Part shown: in pieces, positions 8,759-17,852 of the stretch
Layout: each line of letters starts with the position of its first letter
Position numbering within the stretch: the first letter of the stretch is position 1
From: JANXXV01 sp038230275
Lineage (GTDB): Bacteria > Acidobacteriota > Terriglobia > Bryobacterales > Bryobacteraceae
Assembly (NCBI GenBank): GCA_038230275.1
Contig: JBBRNO010000041.1
Coordinates: forward strand, 1 to 46,495
Direction: 5' to 3'
DNA length: 46,495 nucleotides
The notes under the pieces: generated by a model
The model's input: the letters and a program-made list of their open reading frames with translations, nothing else
Told to the model about the DNA's origin: nothing
Databases searched by the model: none
Made by a program: the position numbers and the translations under genes

Positions 8759-9262
8759 ATGGCCCGCGCCGATGCAGATTCCGTAGTAACTCTATCCGTT
8801 CTCGACCGGCTGCTGGACGATGAACCGGCTAACCGCAACGAAGCGGCGCTTTCCCGATCGCAATCGGTGCGCCAGCTGAAGGCCGCGGTGCGCCGCGACC
8901 TGGAATGGCTGTTGAACACGCGCCGGATTGCCGACGACATTCTGGAGAATTACCCGGACCTTACCAAATCCGTCTACGGCTTCGGGCTTCCGGATTTCAC
9001 TTCTTTCAGCTTTGCCAATGTGAAGGACCGGGCGAAGCTGCTGCGAGCGCTGGAGAGCGCCATCCGCAATTTTGAACCGAGACTGACTGCGGTGAGAGTG
9101 GTTCCCCTTGAAACTTCCAGCGAGAGCGGTTCGAAGAAACTGCTTCGATTCCAGATTGAAGGACTACTCAAGATGGCGCCCGCGCCGGAGCGGGTTTCCT
9201 TCGACACAGTGCTGCAGTTGACCACAGGCGAATACCAGGTAAAGGGAGACGCCGGTGCGTGA
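8759..9262 (+). CDS. tssE: T6SS baseplate protein TssE
   Basis: TssE is the gp25-like baseplate wedge protein that starts sheath assembly. The ATG at 8759 gives 167 residues, the usual length, and sits 2 bases after the tssA stop. The frame is open further upstream to 8609, but that part lies inside tssA and is not family-like. Visible features are SVLDRLLDDEP near the start, RDLEWLLNTRR near residue 47, SVYGFGLPDF and the core IRNFEPRLTAVRVV of gp25 proteins. The stop overlaps the tssF start by 8 bases. Confidence 0.93.
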   Translation: MARADADSVVTLSVLDRLLDDEPANRNEAALSRSQSVRQLKAAVRRDLEWLLNTRRIADDILENYPDLTKSVYGFGLPDFTSFSFANVKDRAKLLRALESAIRNFEPRLTAVRVVPLETSSESGSKKLLRFQIEGLLKMAPAPERVSFDTVLQLTTGEYQVKGDAGA

Positions 9263-11096
9263 CGAGTTACTGCTCTATTACAACAACGAGCTGACGTACC
9301 TCCGCCAGTTGGGGGCGGAATTTGGCGATAAATATCCCAAGATTGCCTCGCGGCTGGTTTTAGAGCCCGACAAATGCGACGATCCGCACGTGGAGCGGCT
9401 GCTGGAATCGTTCGCCTTTCTGGCCGCCCGCGTCCACCTCAAAATCGACGACGAATTTCCGGAGATCACCGAGGCTCTCTTAAGTATTCTGTATCCGCAT
9501 TACATCCGGCCGATTCCTTCCACGTCCATCGTGCAACTGCACCTGGACCCGGAGCAAGGCAAGGCCTCCACCGGGATGAAGGTAAAGCGGGAGTCGGTGC
9601 TCTATTCCAAACCAATTGGTGGCGTACCGTGCAAATTCCGTACCTGCTACGACACCACGCTGTGGCCGCTGGCGGTTTCGGCGGCCGAATGGAAAACACC
9701 GGACCGGCTGGTGCCGCCGTTGCGGGCCCCGGAAGCGGCGGCCGCGTTGCGCTTGGAATTGCAGTGTTTTCCCGACGTGGAGTTTGGAAAGTTGGGAATG
9801 TCGTCACTGCGGTTCTACTTGAACGGCGAAAGCAACCTGGTGAATACGCTGTACGAAATGCTCTGCTGCAATTGCATGCAGATCTGGATTCGCGACCCAA
9901 CACCGCGCTCTCGCATCCGGCCGGTGATGCTACCGGCTTCCGCCTTGCGGCCGATCGGGTTTGAAGAAGAGGACGGGGTTTTACCGTATCCTCGCCGGTC
10001 CTTTGTAGGATACCGGCTGCTGCAGGAATACTTCACCTTTCCGGAGAAGTTCTTTTTCATGGATCTAACCGGCCTTGATGAGGTTTGGAAGGCTGGCTTC
10101 AAGGATCGTGCCGAAATAGTGTTCCTAATGTCCGCCTACGATCAGAACCAGCGTAAACAGGTGTTGGAAGTGGGCGTGGGCGCCAAGACGTTCAAACTAG
10201 GCTGCACTCCCATTGTCAATCTATTTCAACAGACCGCTGAGCCGATTCTGCTGGATCAGCGCAAGTTCGAATATCCCATAATTCCCGACGTCCGGCGGCC
10301 GAACGCGACTGAGATTTTTTCCGTCGACGAAGTGGTGAGCATCAATCCTGAAACGCGGGAAACGATGCGATTTGAACCCTTCTATTCATATCGCCACGCA
10401 GCGATCCGTGAAAACAGGCAGACCTTTTGGATGGCGAAGCGCCGCGCCTCCACTCGAAAGAACGACGACGGGACGGAAATGTATATGTCTCTGGTGGATC
10501 TTTCGTCCCGGCCAATCCATCCCGACACCGATACTTTGACGATCCGAACCACTTGCACCAATCGCGATTTGCCCAGCCGGCTTCCGTTTGGGAACGAGGC
10601 CGGAGACTTTGAATTGGAAGCGGTGACCGGAATCAAGCGAATTGTGGCGCTGATGAAGCCGACCGGAACACTGCGGCCGCCAGTGGGCAGAAGTGTGTTG
10701 TGGCGGCTGATCTCGCACCTTTCGTTGAACTATCTTTCCCTGGTGGAGGAAGGCCGCGACGCGCTGCAGGAAATACTGAAACTCTACAATTTCAGCGACT
10801 CGCAGTATTCGGCCAAACAAGTGGATGGCATTGTCGAATTGAAGAGCAAGAAGCATTTCGCGCGCGTGGTTTCCGAGAACGGCATCACGTTCGCGCGGGG
10901 AACCCGCGTCGATATACAGTTCGATGAAGAACAATTTGTCGGCGGCGGCGTATTTCTTTTCGCCAGTGTGCTGGAACGATTTCTTGCGCTATACGTTACC
11001 CTGAACAGCTTCAGCCAACTAGTCGCTACCACCAAGCAGCGGAAGGAGGTAATGAAGGAATGGCCCCCCAGAGCGGGACAGAAGATACTTCTCTAG
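9255..11096 (+). CDS. tssF: T6SS baseplate protein TssF
   Basis: TssF (ImpG/VasA) forms the baseplate wedge with TssG, TssE and TssK. The 613-residue protein starts at a GTG that overlaps the tssE stop. The N terminus RDELLLYYNNELTYLRQLG, followed by EFGDKYPKIASRL and DPHVERLLESFAFL, is diagnostic. Further blocks are LLSILYPHYIRPIPS near residue 80, FPEKFFFMDL near residue 265 and SHLSLNYLSL near residue 490. The last 42 bases carry the start of tssG, which overlaps by 37 bases. Nothing appears broken. Confidence 0.96.
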   Translation: MRDELLLYYNNELTYLRQLGAEFGDKYPKIASRLVLEPDKCDDPHVERLLESFAFLAARVHLKIDDEFPEITEALLSILYPHYIRPIPSTSIVQLHLDPEQGKASTGMKVKRESVLYSKPIGGVPCKFRTCYDTTLWPLAVSAAEWKTPDRLVPPLRAPEAAAALRLELQCFPDVEFGKLGMSSLRFYLNGESNLVNTLYEMLCCNCMQIWIRDPTPRSRIRPVMLPASALRPIGFEEEDGVLPYPRRSFVGYRLLQEYFTFPEKFFFMDLTGLDEVWKAGFKDRAEIVFLMSAYDQNQRKQVLEVGVGAKTFKLGCTPIVNLFQQTAEPILLDQRKFEYPIIPDVRRPNATEIFSVDEVVSINPETRETMRFEPFYSYRHAAIRENRQTFWMAKRRASTRKNDDGTEMYMSLVDLSSRPIHPDTDTLTIRTTCTNRDLPSRLPFGNEAGDFELEAVTGIKRIVALMKPTGTLRPPVGRSVLWRLISHLSLNYLSLVEEGRDALQEILKLYNFSDSQYSAKQVDGIVELKSKKHFARVVSENGITFARGTRVDIQFDEEQFVGGGVFLFASVLERFLALYVTLNSFSQLVATTKQRKEVMKEWPPRAGQKILL

Positions 11097-12124
11097 CTGT
11101 CTCTCCGGGAAAGTTTGAGCGCCTGGAGAGGGCACTACGGAATGATATCTGGACGTTCGATTTCTTTCAGGCGGTACGCCTGCTGGAAAGGCTGCGTCCG
11201 GACCGCGATGCCGTTGGCACTTTCAGGCCGCCTTCCGGGGAAGTTGTTCGTTTCGGCGCAAACACGGCCATTTCGTTTCCGGCCAGCCGGATCCAGGCGT
11301 TGCAGTGGAGCGATAGTTCGGCGCCATTCATGGTTGTAAATTTCATGGGACTCACCGGCCCCATGGGCGTGTTGCCGCTCTACTACTCCGAACTTCTGCG
11401 CGAAAGAATCCGCGTGAAGGACCATACTCTAAAGAACTTTTTCGACCTTTTCAATCACCGGATGATCTCGCTGTTCTATCAGGCGTGGGAAAAATACCGG
11501 TTTCAGGTTGCCTATGAGCGAGGCGACCGCGACCGCTTCTCCCATCATCTGCTGGACCTGGTCGGTCTGGGCACCACCGGCCTGGGCAACCGGCAGGCTG
11601 TTTCAGACGATTCTCTTATCTTTTATTGCGGGCTTCTTTCCTTGCATACGAGGTCGGCTTCGGCGCTGCGCAACATCCTGATAGATTACTTTGAAGTGCC
11701 GGTGGAAGTGGAGCAGTTTGTAGGTGCCTGGTACGCGCTGGACCCCGACAATCAATGTTTGTTCGGCTCCGCGGACAGCTTTTCAGAGCAGCTTGGAGTG
11801 GGCGCGGTTGCGGGCGATGAGATTTGGGATCAGCAGTCCGGACTCCGGCTGACACTGGGTCCACTCTCGCTGCATCAGTATCTGGACTTCCTGCCGAACG
11901 GTTCCGCCTACGCTCCGTTACAGGCCCTGGCGAAATTTTTTGTGGGCAACCAGTTGGAAATTGAAATTCAATTAGTATTGAAGCGTGAGGAAGTGCCGCC
12001 CTGTGAACTGGACGATGACGAGGTGTTTGCCGGCGAGAAAGTATTACCCCAGTTGGGCTGGGTGACCTGGGCAAAATCCGCGCCGATGCGGAGAGACCCG
12101 GGCGATACGATCCTAAAAATCTGA
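11060..12124 (+). CDS. tssG: T6SS baseplate protein TssG
   Basis: TssG (ImpH/VasB), 354 residues, works with TssF in the baseplate wedge. Typical features are FDFFQAVRLLERL near residue 33, VRFGANTAISFPAS, then NFMGLTGPMGVLPLYYSELL near residue 95, FFDLFNHRMISLFYQAWEKYRF near residue 125 (here split for length), and FLPNGSAYAPL in the C-terminal third. The 37-base overlap with tssF suggests coupled translation. It is followed by clpV after 25 bases. The length is usual. Confidence 0.96.
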   Translation: MAPQSGTEDTSLAVSPGKFERLERALRNDIWTFDFFQAVRLLERLRPDRDAVGTFRPPSGEVVRFGANTAISFPASRIQALQWSDSSAPFMVVNFMGLTGPMGVLPLYYSELLRERIRVKDHTLKNFFDLFNHRMISLFYQAWEKYRFQVAYERGDRDRFSHHLLDLVGLGTTGLGNRQAVSDDSLIFYCGLLSLHTRSASALRNILIDYFEVPVEVEQFVGAWYALDPDNQCLFGSADSFSEQLGVGAVAGDEIWDQQSGLRLTLGPLSLHQYLDFLPNGSAYAPLQALAKFFVGNQLEIEIQLVLKREEVPPCELDDDEVFAGEKVLPQLGWVTWAKSAPMRRDPGDTILKI

Positions 12125-12149
12125 ACAGCAAGGAAGCGAGGAAACGGCG

Positions 12150-14945
12150 ATGGGACTGAACCTGAAATCACTGATTGGAAAATTGAATGACACCGCGCGC
12201 GGCGCGCTCGAAGGGGCGGCGGGACTCTGCCTGTCGCGCACACACTACGACATTGAGATTGAGCACGTGCTGATGAAGCTGCTGGATGTGCAGGATTGCG
12301 ATGCGACGCGGATCTTCCGCCAGTTCGGCATCGATACTTCGAAGCTTTCCAAGGAACTCACCAGAAGTCTGGACAAGTTGAAATCCGGGAATGCGCGCAC
12401 GCCCGCCATCAGCCCGTCGGTTTTGAAAATGATGACCGAAGCCTGGACGGTGGGCTCCATCGACTTCAACGCGCCGCGTGTCCGCACCGGTCATTTCATC
12501 CTGGCCCTTCTGACGAACGATGAACTGTCGCGTATCATGCGCGACGTCAGCAAAGAGCTGCAGAAAATACCGGCGGAGTCGCTGCGAAAAGACTTCTTCG
12601 CCATCGTTGCCATGTCGCAGGAATCGGAGCAGACTGACGATGCCGACGAGGCTTCTGAGGCCAGCGGCATGCCCGCTGCCCCGCGCGCGGCCGGCGGCAA
12701 GACACCGAACCTGGATTCTTACACCATCAACCTTACGGAGAACGCGAAGAAGGGAAAGATCGATCCGGTGTTGGGACGCGATTTCGAGATCCGTCAAGTG
12801 GTGGATATTCTCACACGGCGCCGGCAAAACAATCCCATATTGACGGGCGAAGCTGGTGTAGGCAAAACCGCGGTGGTGGAAGGGTTGGCGATGCGGATTG
12901 TGAACGGCGACGTTCCTCCGGTGCTGCAGAAAGTGCAACTCCGTACGTTGGATCTGGCGCTGTTGCAGGCGGGGGCGGGCGTCAAGGGGGAGTTCGAAAA
13001 CAGGCTGAAGGGCTTGATTGAAGAAGTAAAGTCGTCGCCCATCCCCATCATCCTGTTTATCGATGAAGCGCATACCATGATCGGCGCCGGCGGACAGGCC
13101 GGCCAGAACGATGCCGCCAATCTGTTGAAGCCGGCACTGGCGCGCGGCGAACTGCGCACTATCGCCGCCACCACCTGGTCTGAGTACAAGAAGTTCTTCG
13201 AAAAAGATGCTGCGCTGGCACGGCGTTTCCAGGTAGTGAAAGTGGAAGAGCCCACCGAAGTGCAATGCATGGTAATGCTGCGCGGTATTGTGTCGGCGCT
13301 GGAAAAACATCACGGCGTGCGCATTCTTGATGAGGGCGTGGGCGCGGCCGTGCGTCTCTCCCATCGCTATCTGGCAGGCCGGCAGCTTCCGGATAAGGCA
13401 GTCAGCATTTTGGATACGGCGTGCGCCCGCTTGGCTCTGGGCCAGAACTCCATACCAGCTTCATTGGAAGAAGCAACCCGGCGCATTGACGATCTTGCCG
13501 TTCAGGAGCGGGTACTTTCACGCGAAGCGGCCGTCGGTGTGGATCATTCTGAACGGCTCCAGCTTATTGCCAAAGAGAAGGCCGAGACCGAACAACTGTT
13601 GGCCGATTTGAAAGTTCGTTTTGACAAAGAACGCGAATTGGTAACGAAGATCCGCGAGCTGCGGGGCAAACTGGAAGACACGGTGAAGACTGCTACCGCA
13701 ACCGGAGCCGCTACTGTTACGGATGCCGCGCCTGCGGCGGCAGCAGCTTCGGCGGGCGCCGGTGCGGCACCTGCGATTGAGCCTGCAAGCGCACCTGCCA
13801 GTGAACCTGCTACTGTTCCCGCTGCCGAACCGGTTGTGGCGGCGGCTGCGTCAGTTGCAACCGAAGCGCTGCGTGCGGAACTCATCGGGCTCAACGCGGA
13901 ACTCGACAAACTGCAAGGCGAAGTGCCGTTGATGCGCGTCTGCGTCGATGCTCACATTGTCGGCGATGTGCTCTCGGCCTGGACCGGTATTCCAGTGGGC
14001 AATATGTTGAAGGACGAGATTGCCACTGTGCTTGCGCTGGAAAAACACCTGGGTTCGCGGGTCATCGGGCAGGATCATGCGCTGGAGGCAATCAGCCAGC
14101 GCATTCGCACATCGAAGGCGAATTTGGAAGATCCACACAAGCCGATCGGCGTATTCATGCTGGTGGGACCCAGCGGCGTGGGTAAGACAGAAACTGCTCT
14201 GGCGCTGTCCGATCTGTTCTATGGCGGCGAGAAGAATTTGATCGCCATTAACATGTCGGAGTTCCAGGAAGCGCACACGGTTTCCACTTTGAAGGGCTCG
14301 CCTCCCGGCTACGTCGGCTACGGTGAAGGCGGTGTGTTGACTGAGGCCGTGCGGCGGCGTCCGTATTCCGTGGTGCTGTTGGATGAATGCGAGAAAGCTC
14401 ATCCCGACGTCCTGGAACTTTTCTTCCAGGTGTTTGATAAGGGCAGTATGGAAGACGGCGAAGGACGCGAAATCGACTTCAAGAATACAATCATCATTCT
14501 GACCTCGAACGCGGCTACCGATACGATGATGAAGCTGGTGGCCGATCCGGAGACCATGCCGAGTCCGGCGGGAATTATCACCGCCATGAAGCCCGAGTTG
14601 AACAAGATTTTCAAGCCGGCCTTCCTTGGGCGCATGGTCCTCATTCCATACTTCCCGGTGCGCGATGAAACGTTGAAGACCATCATCAAGCTGAAGCTGC
14701 GTAAGATTCAGAAGCGGATCGCCGAGAACCACAAAATCGAACTCAACTATGATCCGCAACTGGTGGAAGAGGTTGCCAAGCGTTGCACGGAAGTGGAGAG
14801 CGGCGCTAGAAACGTGGACAACATTCTGACCAACACGCTGCTGCCGGAGATCTCAAAAACCTTACTGGGCCAGTTGGCCGAAGGTGTGAAACCGGCTTCG
14901 ATCCACGTCAGCATTGGCGAAGACGGTTCGTTCGTATATGCGTGA
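12150..14945 (+). CDS. clpV: T6SS sheath-recycling AAA+ ATPase ClpV (TssH)
   Basis: ClpV disassembles contracted TssBC sheath using ATP. In 931 residues it shows the Clp N domain (residues 1-150, LCLSRTHYDIEIEHVLMKLL), a first AAA+ domain with Walker A GEAGVGKT (Lys239) and DEAH, and a coiled-coil middle domain. The second AAA+ domain has Walker A GPSGVGKT (Lys679), LLDECEKAH and a C-terminal D2 domain. The gene starts 25 bases after tssG. Odd point: residues about 523-571 of the middle region are an Ala/Pro-rich low-complexity stretch, which splits a coiled coil that is normally continuous. It is read as an in-frame insertion, since both flanks remain family-like. Confidence 0.96.
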   Translation: MGLNLKSLIGKLNDTARGALEGAAGLCLSRTHYDIEIEHVLMKLLDVQDCDATRIFRQFGIDTSKLSKELTRSLDKLKSGNARTPAISPSVLKMMTEAWTVGSIDFNAPRVRTGHFILALLTNDELSRIMRDVSKELQKIPAESLRKDFFAIVAMSQESEQTDDADEASEASGMPAAPRAAGGKTPNLDSYTINLTENAKKGKIDPVLGRDFEIRQVVDILTRRRQNNPILTGEAGVGKTAVVEGLAMRIVNGDVPPVLQKVQLRTLDLALLQAGAGVKGEFENRLKGLIEEVKSSPIPIILFIDEAHTMIGAGGQAGQNDAANLLKPALARGELRTIAATTWSEYKKFFEKDAALARRFQVVKVEEPTEVQCMVMLRGIVSALEKHHGVRILDEGVGAAVRLSHRYLAGRQLPDKAVSILDTACARLALGQNSIPASLEEATRRIDDLAVQERVLSREAAVGVDHSERLQLIAKEKAETEQLLADLKVRFDKERELVTKIRELRGKLEDTVKTATATGAATVTDAAPAAAAASAGAGAAPAIEPASAPASEPATVPAAEPVVAAAASVATEALRAELIGLNAELDKLQGEVPLMRVCVDAHIVGDVLSAWTGIPVGNMLKDEIATVLALEKHLGSRVIGQDHALEAISQRIRTSKANLEDPHKPIGVFMLVGPSGVGKTETALALSDLFYGGEKNLIAINMSEFQEAHTVSTLKGSPPGYVGYGEGGVLTEAVRRRPYSVVLLDECEKAHPDVLELFFQVFDKGSMEDGEGREIDFKNTIIILTSNAATDTMMKLVADPETMPSPAGIITAMKPELNKIFKPAFLGRMVLIPYFPVRDETLKTIIKLKLRKIQKRIAENHKIELNYDPQLVEEVAKRCTEVESGARNVDNILTNTLLPEISKTLLGQLAEGVKPASIHVSIGEDGSFVYA

Positions 14946-14980
14946 CAGCCGGCTGCAGCCGTTGATTGCCGGAGGGGCAA

Positions 14981-15706
14981 ATGGGGGGTAAGACCGGCCA
15001 CGGAACGCATCCCAGGACCCCTCCGCAGATCTTAGGCGTGCCACAGGCGTTCAAGGACAATCTCAAGGATTTCCAGAACGTTACCTACCGCACCGATCTG
15101 CCGGTGGTGCTGCACGTCACGTTGTTCAAGGTTGTCTTCGTCAAGGATGCGGATGTGCCGCTGACGGCTTGGATCTCGAAAGCGGAAAGTGTCTTGGCGC
15201 AGCATAACTTTTCACTCAGTATCCATCCTGACAACGAAATTCCGATACCGCTGCCATTCAATGGCGGAAAGCTGAATCTGGGAACGGATATTGCGGAGTT
15301 GCGGGCAGTGGCGCATCGCACGTTTCAGGATTCAGCCGCGCCGCCCCGGCTACCGATTATCATTTGCGAATTTTCAAATGCCCTGCGCCAGGGCACCGCC
15401 GGGGAAACCCAGATCAACCGGGCGAATCCCCCCGATGGCCGGGTGGTGCTTGCCGATGACACAACCTGGCTGCCCTTTGTGCTGCTGCCTTCCGGAGATC
15501 CGGTGGCCGATAACGCAACCATGGTGCACGAGATTATGCACGCCTGCATGCTGGGGCATAATACCGCGGCCGGCGACAATCTCAATATTCTGGACGATAC
15601 GAAAAATATTGACCGGTCCCTGTTCAGCCGTGGCAGAATCAACAAGTTTCAAATTAGAGAGATGGCGAAAGCCTACTTCGCGTTACCTAAAGTGGTGGTT
15701 AAGTAA
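14981..15706 (+). CDS. Zincin-like metallopeptidase, candidate T6SS effector
   Basis: This 241-residue protein lies between clpV and vgrG and belongs to no T6SS core family. It contains HEIMHACMLGH (His183, Glu184, His187, His193), a zinc-binding HExxH with a third histidine at the spacing used by metzincins, although the usual glycine at the eighth position is Met. A later NLNILDD followed by FQIREM resembles the Met-turn and helix region of such enzymes. No signal peptide is seen (N terminus MGGKTGHGTHPRTPP), as expected for a T6SS cargo. The ATG at 14981 follows GGAGGGG and is preferred over a TTG at 14966. That it is a secreted toxin is inference from position. No immunity gene is obvious. 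Confidence 0.75.
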   Translation: MGGKTGHGTHPRTPPQILGVPQAFKDNLKDFQNVTYRTDLPVVLHVTLFKVVFVKDADVPLTAWISKAESVLAQHNFSLSIHPDNEIPIPLPFNGGKLNLGTDIAELRAVAHRTFQDSAAPPRLPIIICEFSNALRQGTAGETQINRANPPDGRVVLADDTTWLPFVLLPSGDPVADNATMVHEIMHACMLGHNTAAGDNLNILDDTKNIDRSLFSRGRINKFQIREMAKAYFALPKVVVK

Positions 15707-15734
15707 AGTAGTGAAGTGAGGAAGGTTGAGTTCG

Positions 15735-17852
15735 ATGCGAGAAAATATCACCCAGGATAACCGGTTCATATACGTTGAGACGCCCCTTGGAAAGGACAAG
15801 CTGCTGCTGCTCTCCTTTTCCGGGTATGAGGAAGTCTCAAGGTTGTTCAGCTTTCAACTGGAGATGCTCTCCCTCGACAACAACATCAGCTTCGCCGATA
15901 TTGTGGGCAAGAACGTTACGTTCGGCCTGCCCGGCGACCCAACCGGAACCATGCGGTACTTCAACGGTTACGTCACCAAGTTTTCACAAGCTCCCGGGTT
16001 TGCCGGCTATGCGCGATACCAGGCCGAGGTGTCTCCACATCTCTGGTTTCTGACCAGGGTCGCCGACTGCCGCATCTTTCAGAAAAAATCGGTGCCGGAC
16101 ATCGTCAAGGAGATCTTTTCCGACAACGCCCTACACGATTTTCAGGATGAAACCCAAGGCTCCTATCGCGTTTGGGAATACTGTACGCAATACCGCGAAT
16201 CGGCGTGCAACTTCGTGATGCGACTGATGGAGCAAGAGGGTATTTTCTTCTACTTCAAGCATGAGAACGGGAAGCATACGCTGATCATGGCGGACCATTC
16301 CTCTTCGAGTAAACCTTGTCCCATAAAGTCCGCGTTCCGCTACGAGGAGAGTACCGGATCGGGAGTCAACAAGGATGAAGACATGATCAGTACCTGGCGG
16401 TTGGATCACGCCATTCGCCCGGGCAAGTATTCGATCAACGATTTCAACTTCAAGACTCCGCAGCTCGATCTGACGGCGAACGCCAGCGGCCATGTCAGCG
16501 AGGGCGGGAACACAAATTTCGAAGTTTTCGATTATCCCGGCGAGTACGACACCAAGGCCGAAGGGGAAAAGTATGTCGGCGCGAGGATGGATGAAGAGGA
16601 GAGCCCGCACGCGGTGGTTACCGGCTCGGGGAACACTCGCCCATTCTGCTCCGGCTTCAAGTTTGAAGTTTCCGAACATCTTCGCCGGGACCAGAATGGC
16701 TCTTACTTCCTGACTTCGGTTCATCACAGCGCCTATGAAGGCGGAACCTACCCCGGGTTGAACGGAGGGGAAGAAGAATCGCTGTATTCAAACACATTTA
16801 CCTGCATTCCCATTGCAACGCCGTTTCGGCCGCAGCGCCTGACGCCGCGTCCCCAGATGCAAGGGACACAGACCGCGTTTGTCGTTGGCCCTGGCGGTGA
16901 GGAGATCTACGTCGACAAGTTTGGCCGCGTGAAAGTTCAATTCCACTGGGACCGGCGGGGTAAATATGACGAGAAGAGCTCCTGTTGGATTCGCGTCTCT
17001 CACCTGTGGGCGGGCAAGGGCTGGGGCGCCATCTATACGCCGCGCATCGGGCAAGAGGTAATCGTCGATTTTCTGGAAGGCGACCCCGACCGGCCCATCA
17101 TTACCGGCCGCGTCTACAACGCGGAATCCATGCCGCCGTACACGCTTCCGGATGAAATGACCAAGAGCACCATCAAGTCTTACAGCTCGAAGGGCGGCGG
17201 CGGGTTCAATGAATTCCGCTTCGAAGACAAGAAGGGTAGCGAACAGATTTTCATGCATGCGGAGAAAGATCAGCACGACCGTATCAAGAACGACCGGCTC
17301 ACCTTTATCGGCAACGACACGCACATGATTGTGTGGCGGGATCAGCTGGAGAAGATAAAGCGGGATAAACATCTGCAAGTGGTGGGAGATCAGAACGAAA
17401 AGGTCGGCGGGACGGTTTCGCTCACGGCCGGCGCCGACCAACAAATTAAGGTCTCGAAAAACTATGCGCTGGATGCGGGCATGGAAATTCATCTCAAAGC
17501 CGGCATGAGTATCGTGCTGGAAGCCGGGACGAGTATCACCTTGAAAGTTGGCGGCAACTTCGTCAATATCAGTCCGGCCGGTGTCACCATCAAAGGCACC
17601 ATGGTCTTGATCAATAGTGGTGGCGCCGCGGGCAGCGGCTCGGGTTCGCATCCGGCGACGCCGAAGGATCCGTTGGAAGCCGACGATGCCAAACCGGGAC
17701 AAAAGCCGGTTCAGCCTCCGTCAAAAGCTCCGCCACCGGCCAATACTTATAGTCCCGCCGCGGTGGTTATGAAACAGGCGGCCGAATCGGGCACGCCATT
17801 CTGTGAGATCTGCGCGAGAGAAGCCGCGGCGAGAGGGGCGTCCCACCAATGA
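15735..17852 (+). CDS. vgrG: T6SS spike protein VgrG (TssI)
   Basis: VgrG trimers cap the Hcp tube and carry effectors. From the ATG at 15735 the protein has 705 residues. A TTG at 15726 is also in frame but touches the GAGGAAGG ribosome site. The N-terminal gp27-like part starts RFIYVETPLGKDKLLLLSF and includes EQEGIFFYFKHENGKHTL. The gp5 OB fold has WIRVSHLWAGKGWGAIYTPR and FLEGDPDRPIITGRVYN near residues 415-465. A beta-helical needle with repeated short VG/AG strands follows. The last 60 residues are Pro/Lys-rich and end GTPFCEICARE, a cysteine motif also known from other VgrG tails. It overlaps the DUF4123 gene by 4 bases. Confidence 0.96.
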   Translation: MRENITQDNRFIYVETPLGKDKLLLLSFSGYEEVSRLFSFQLEMLSLDNNISFADIVGKNVTFGLPGDPTGTMRYFNGYVTKFSQAPGFAGYARYQAEVSPHLWFLTRVADCRIFQKKSVPDIVKEIFSDNALHDFQDETQGSYRVWEYCTQYRESACNFVMRLMEQEGIFFYFKHENGKHTLIMADHSSSSKPCPIKSAFRYEESTGSGVNKDEDMISTWRLDHAIRPGKYSINDFNFKTPQLDLTANASGHVSEGGNTNFEVFDYPGEYDTKAEGEKYVGARMDEEESPHAVVTGSGNTRPFCSGFKFEVSEHLRRDQNGSYFLTSVHHSAYEGGTYPGLNGGEEESLYSNTFTCIPIATPFRPQRLTPRPQMQGTQTAFVVGPGGEEIYVDKFGRVKVQFHWDRRGKYDEKSSCWIRVSHLWAGKGWGAIYTPRIGQEVIVDFLEGDPDRPIITGRVYNAESMPPYTLPDEMTKSTIKSYSSKGGGGFNEFRFEDKKGSEQIFMHAEKDQHDRIKNDRLTFIGNDTHMIVWRDQLEKIKRDKHLQVVGDQNEKVGGTVSLTAGADQQIKVSKNYALDAGMEIHLKAGMSIVLEAGTSITLKVGGNFVNISPAGVTIKGTMVLINSGGAAGSGSGSHPATPKDPLEADDAKPGQKPVQPPSKAPPPANTYSPAAVVMKQAAESGTPFCEICAREAAARGASHQ

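Noticed and set aside
12168..13364. Long minus-strand open frame (398 codons) over clpV
   Set aside because: It is antisense to a complete ClpV with all motifs. The translated text is rich in His, Gln and Arg with no recognisable family and is a side effect of codon bias.
13851..14759. Minus-strand open frame over the second ClpV ATPase domain
   Set aside because: Antisense shadow of a conserved gene.
16788..17702. Minus-strand open frame (304 codons) over vgrG
   Set aside because: It overlaps the intact VgrG reading frame and has no ribosome site or domain.
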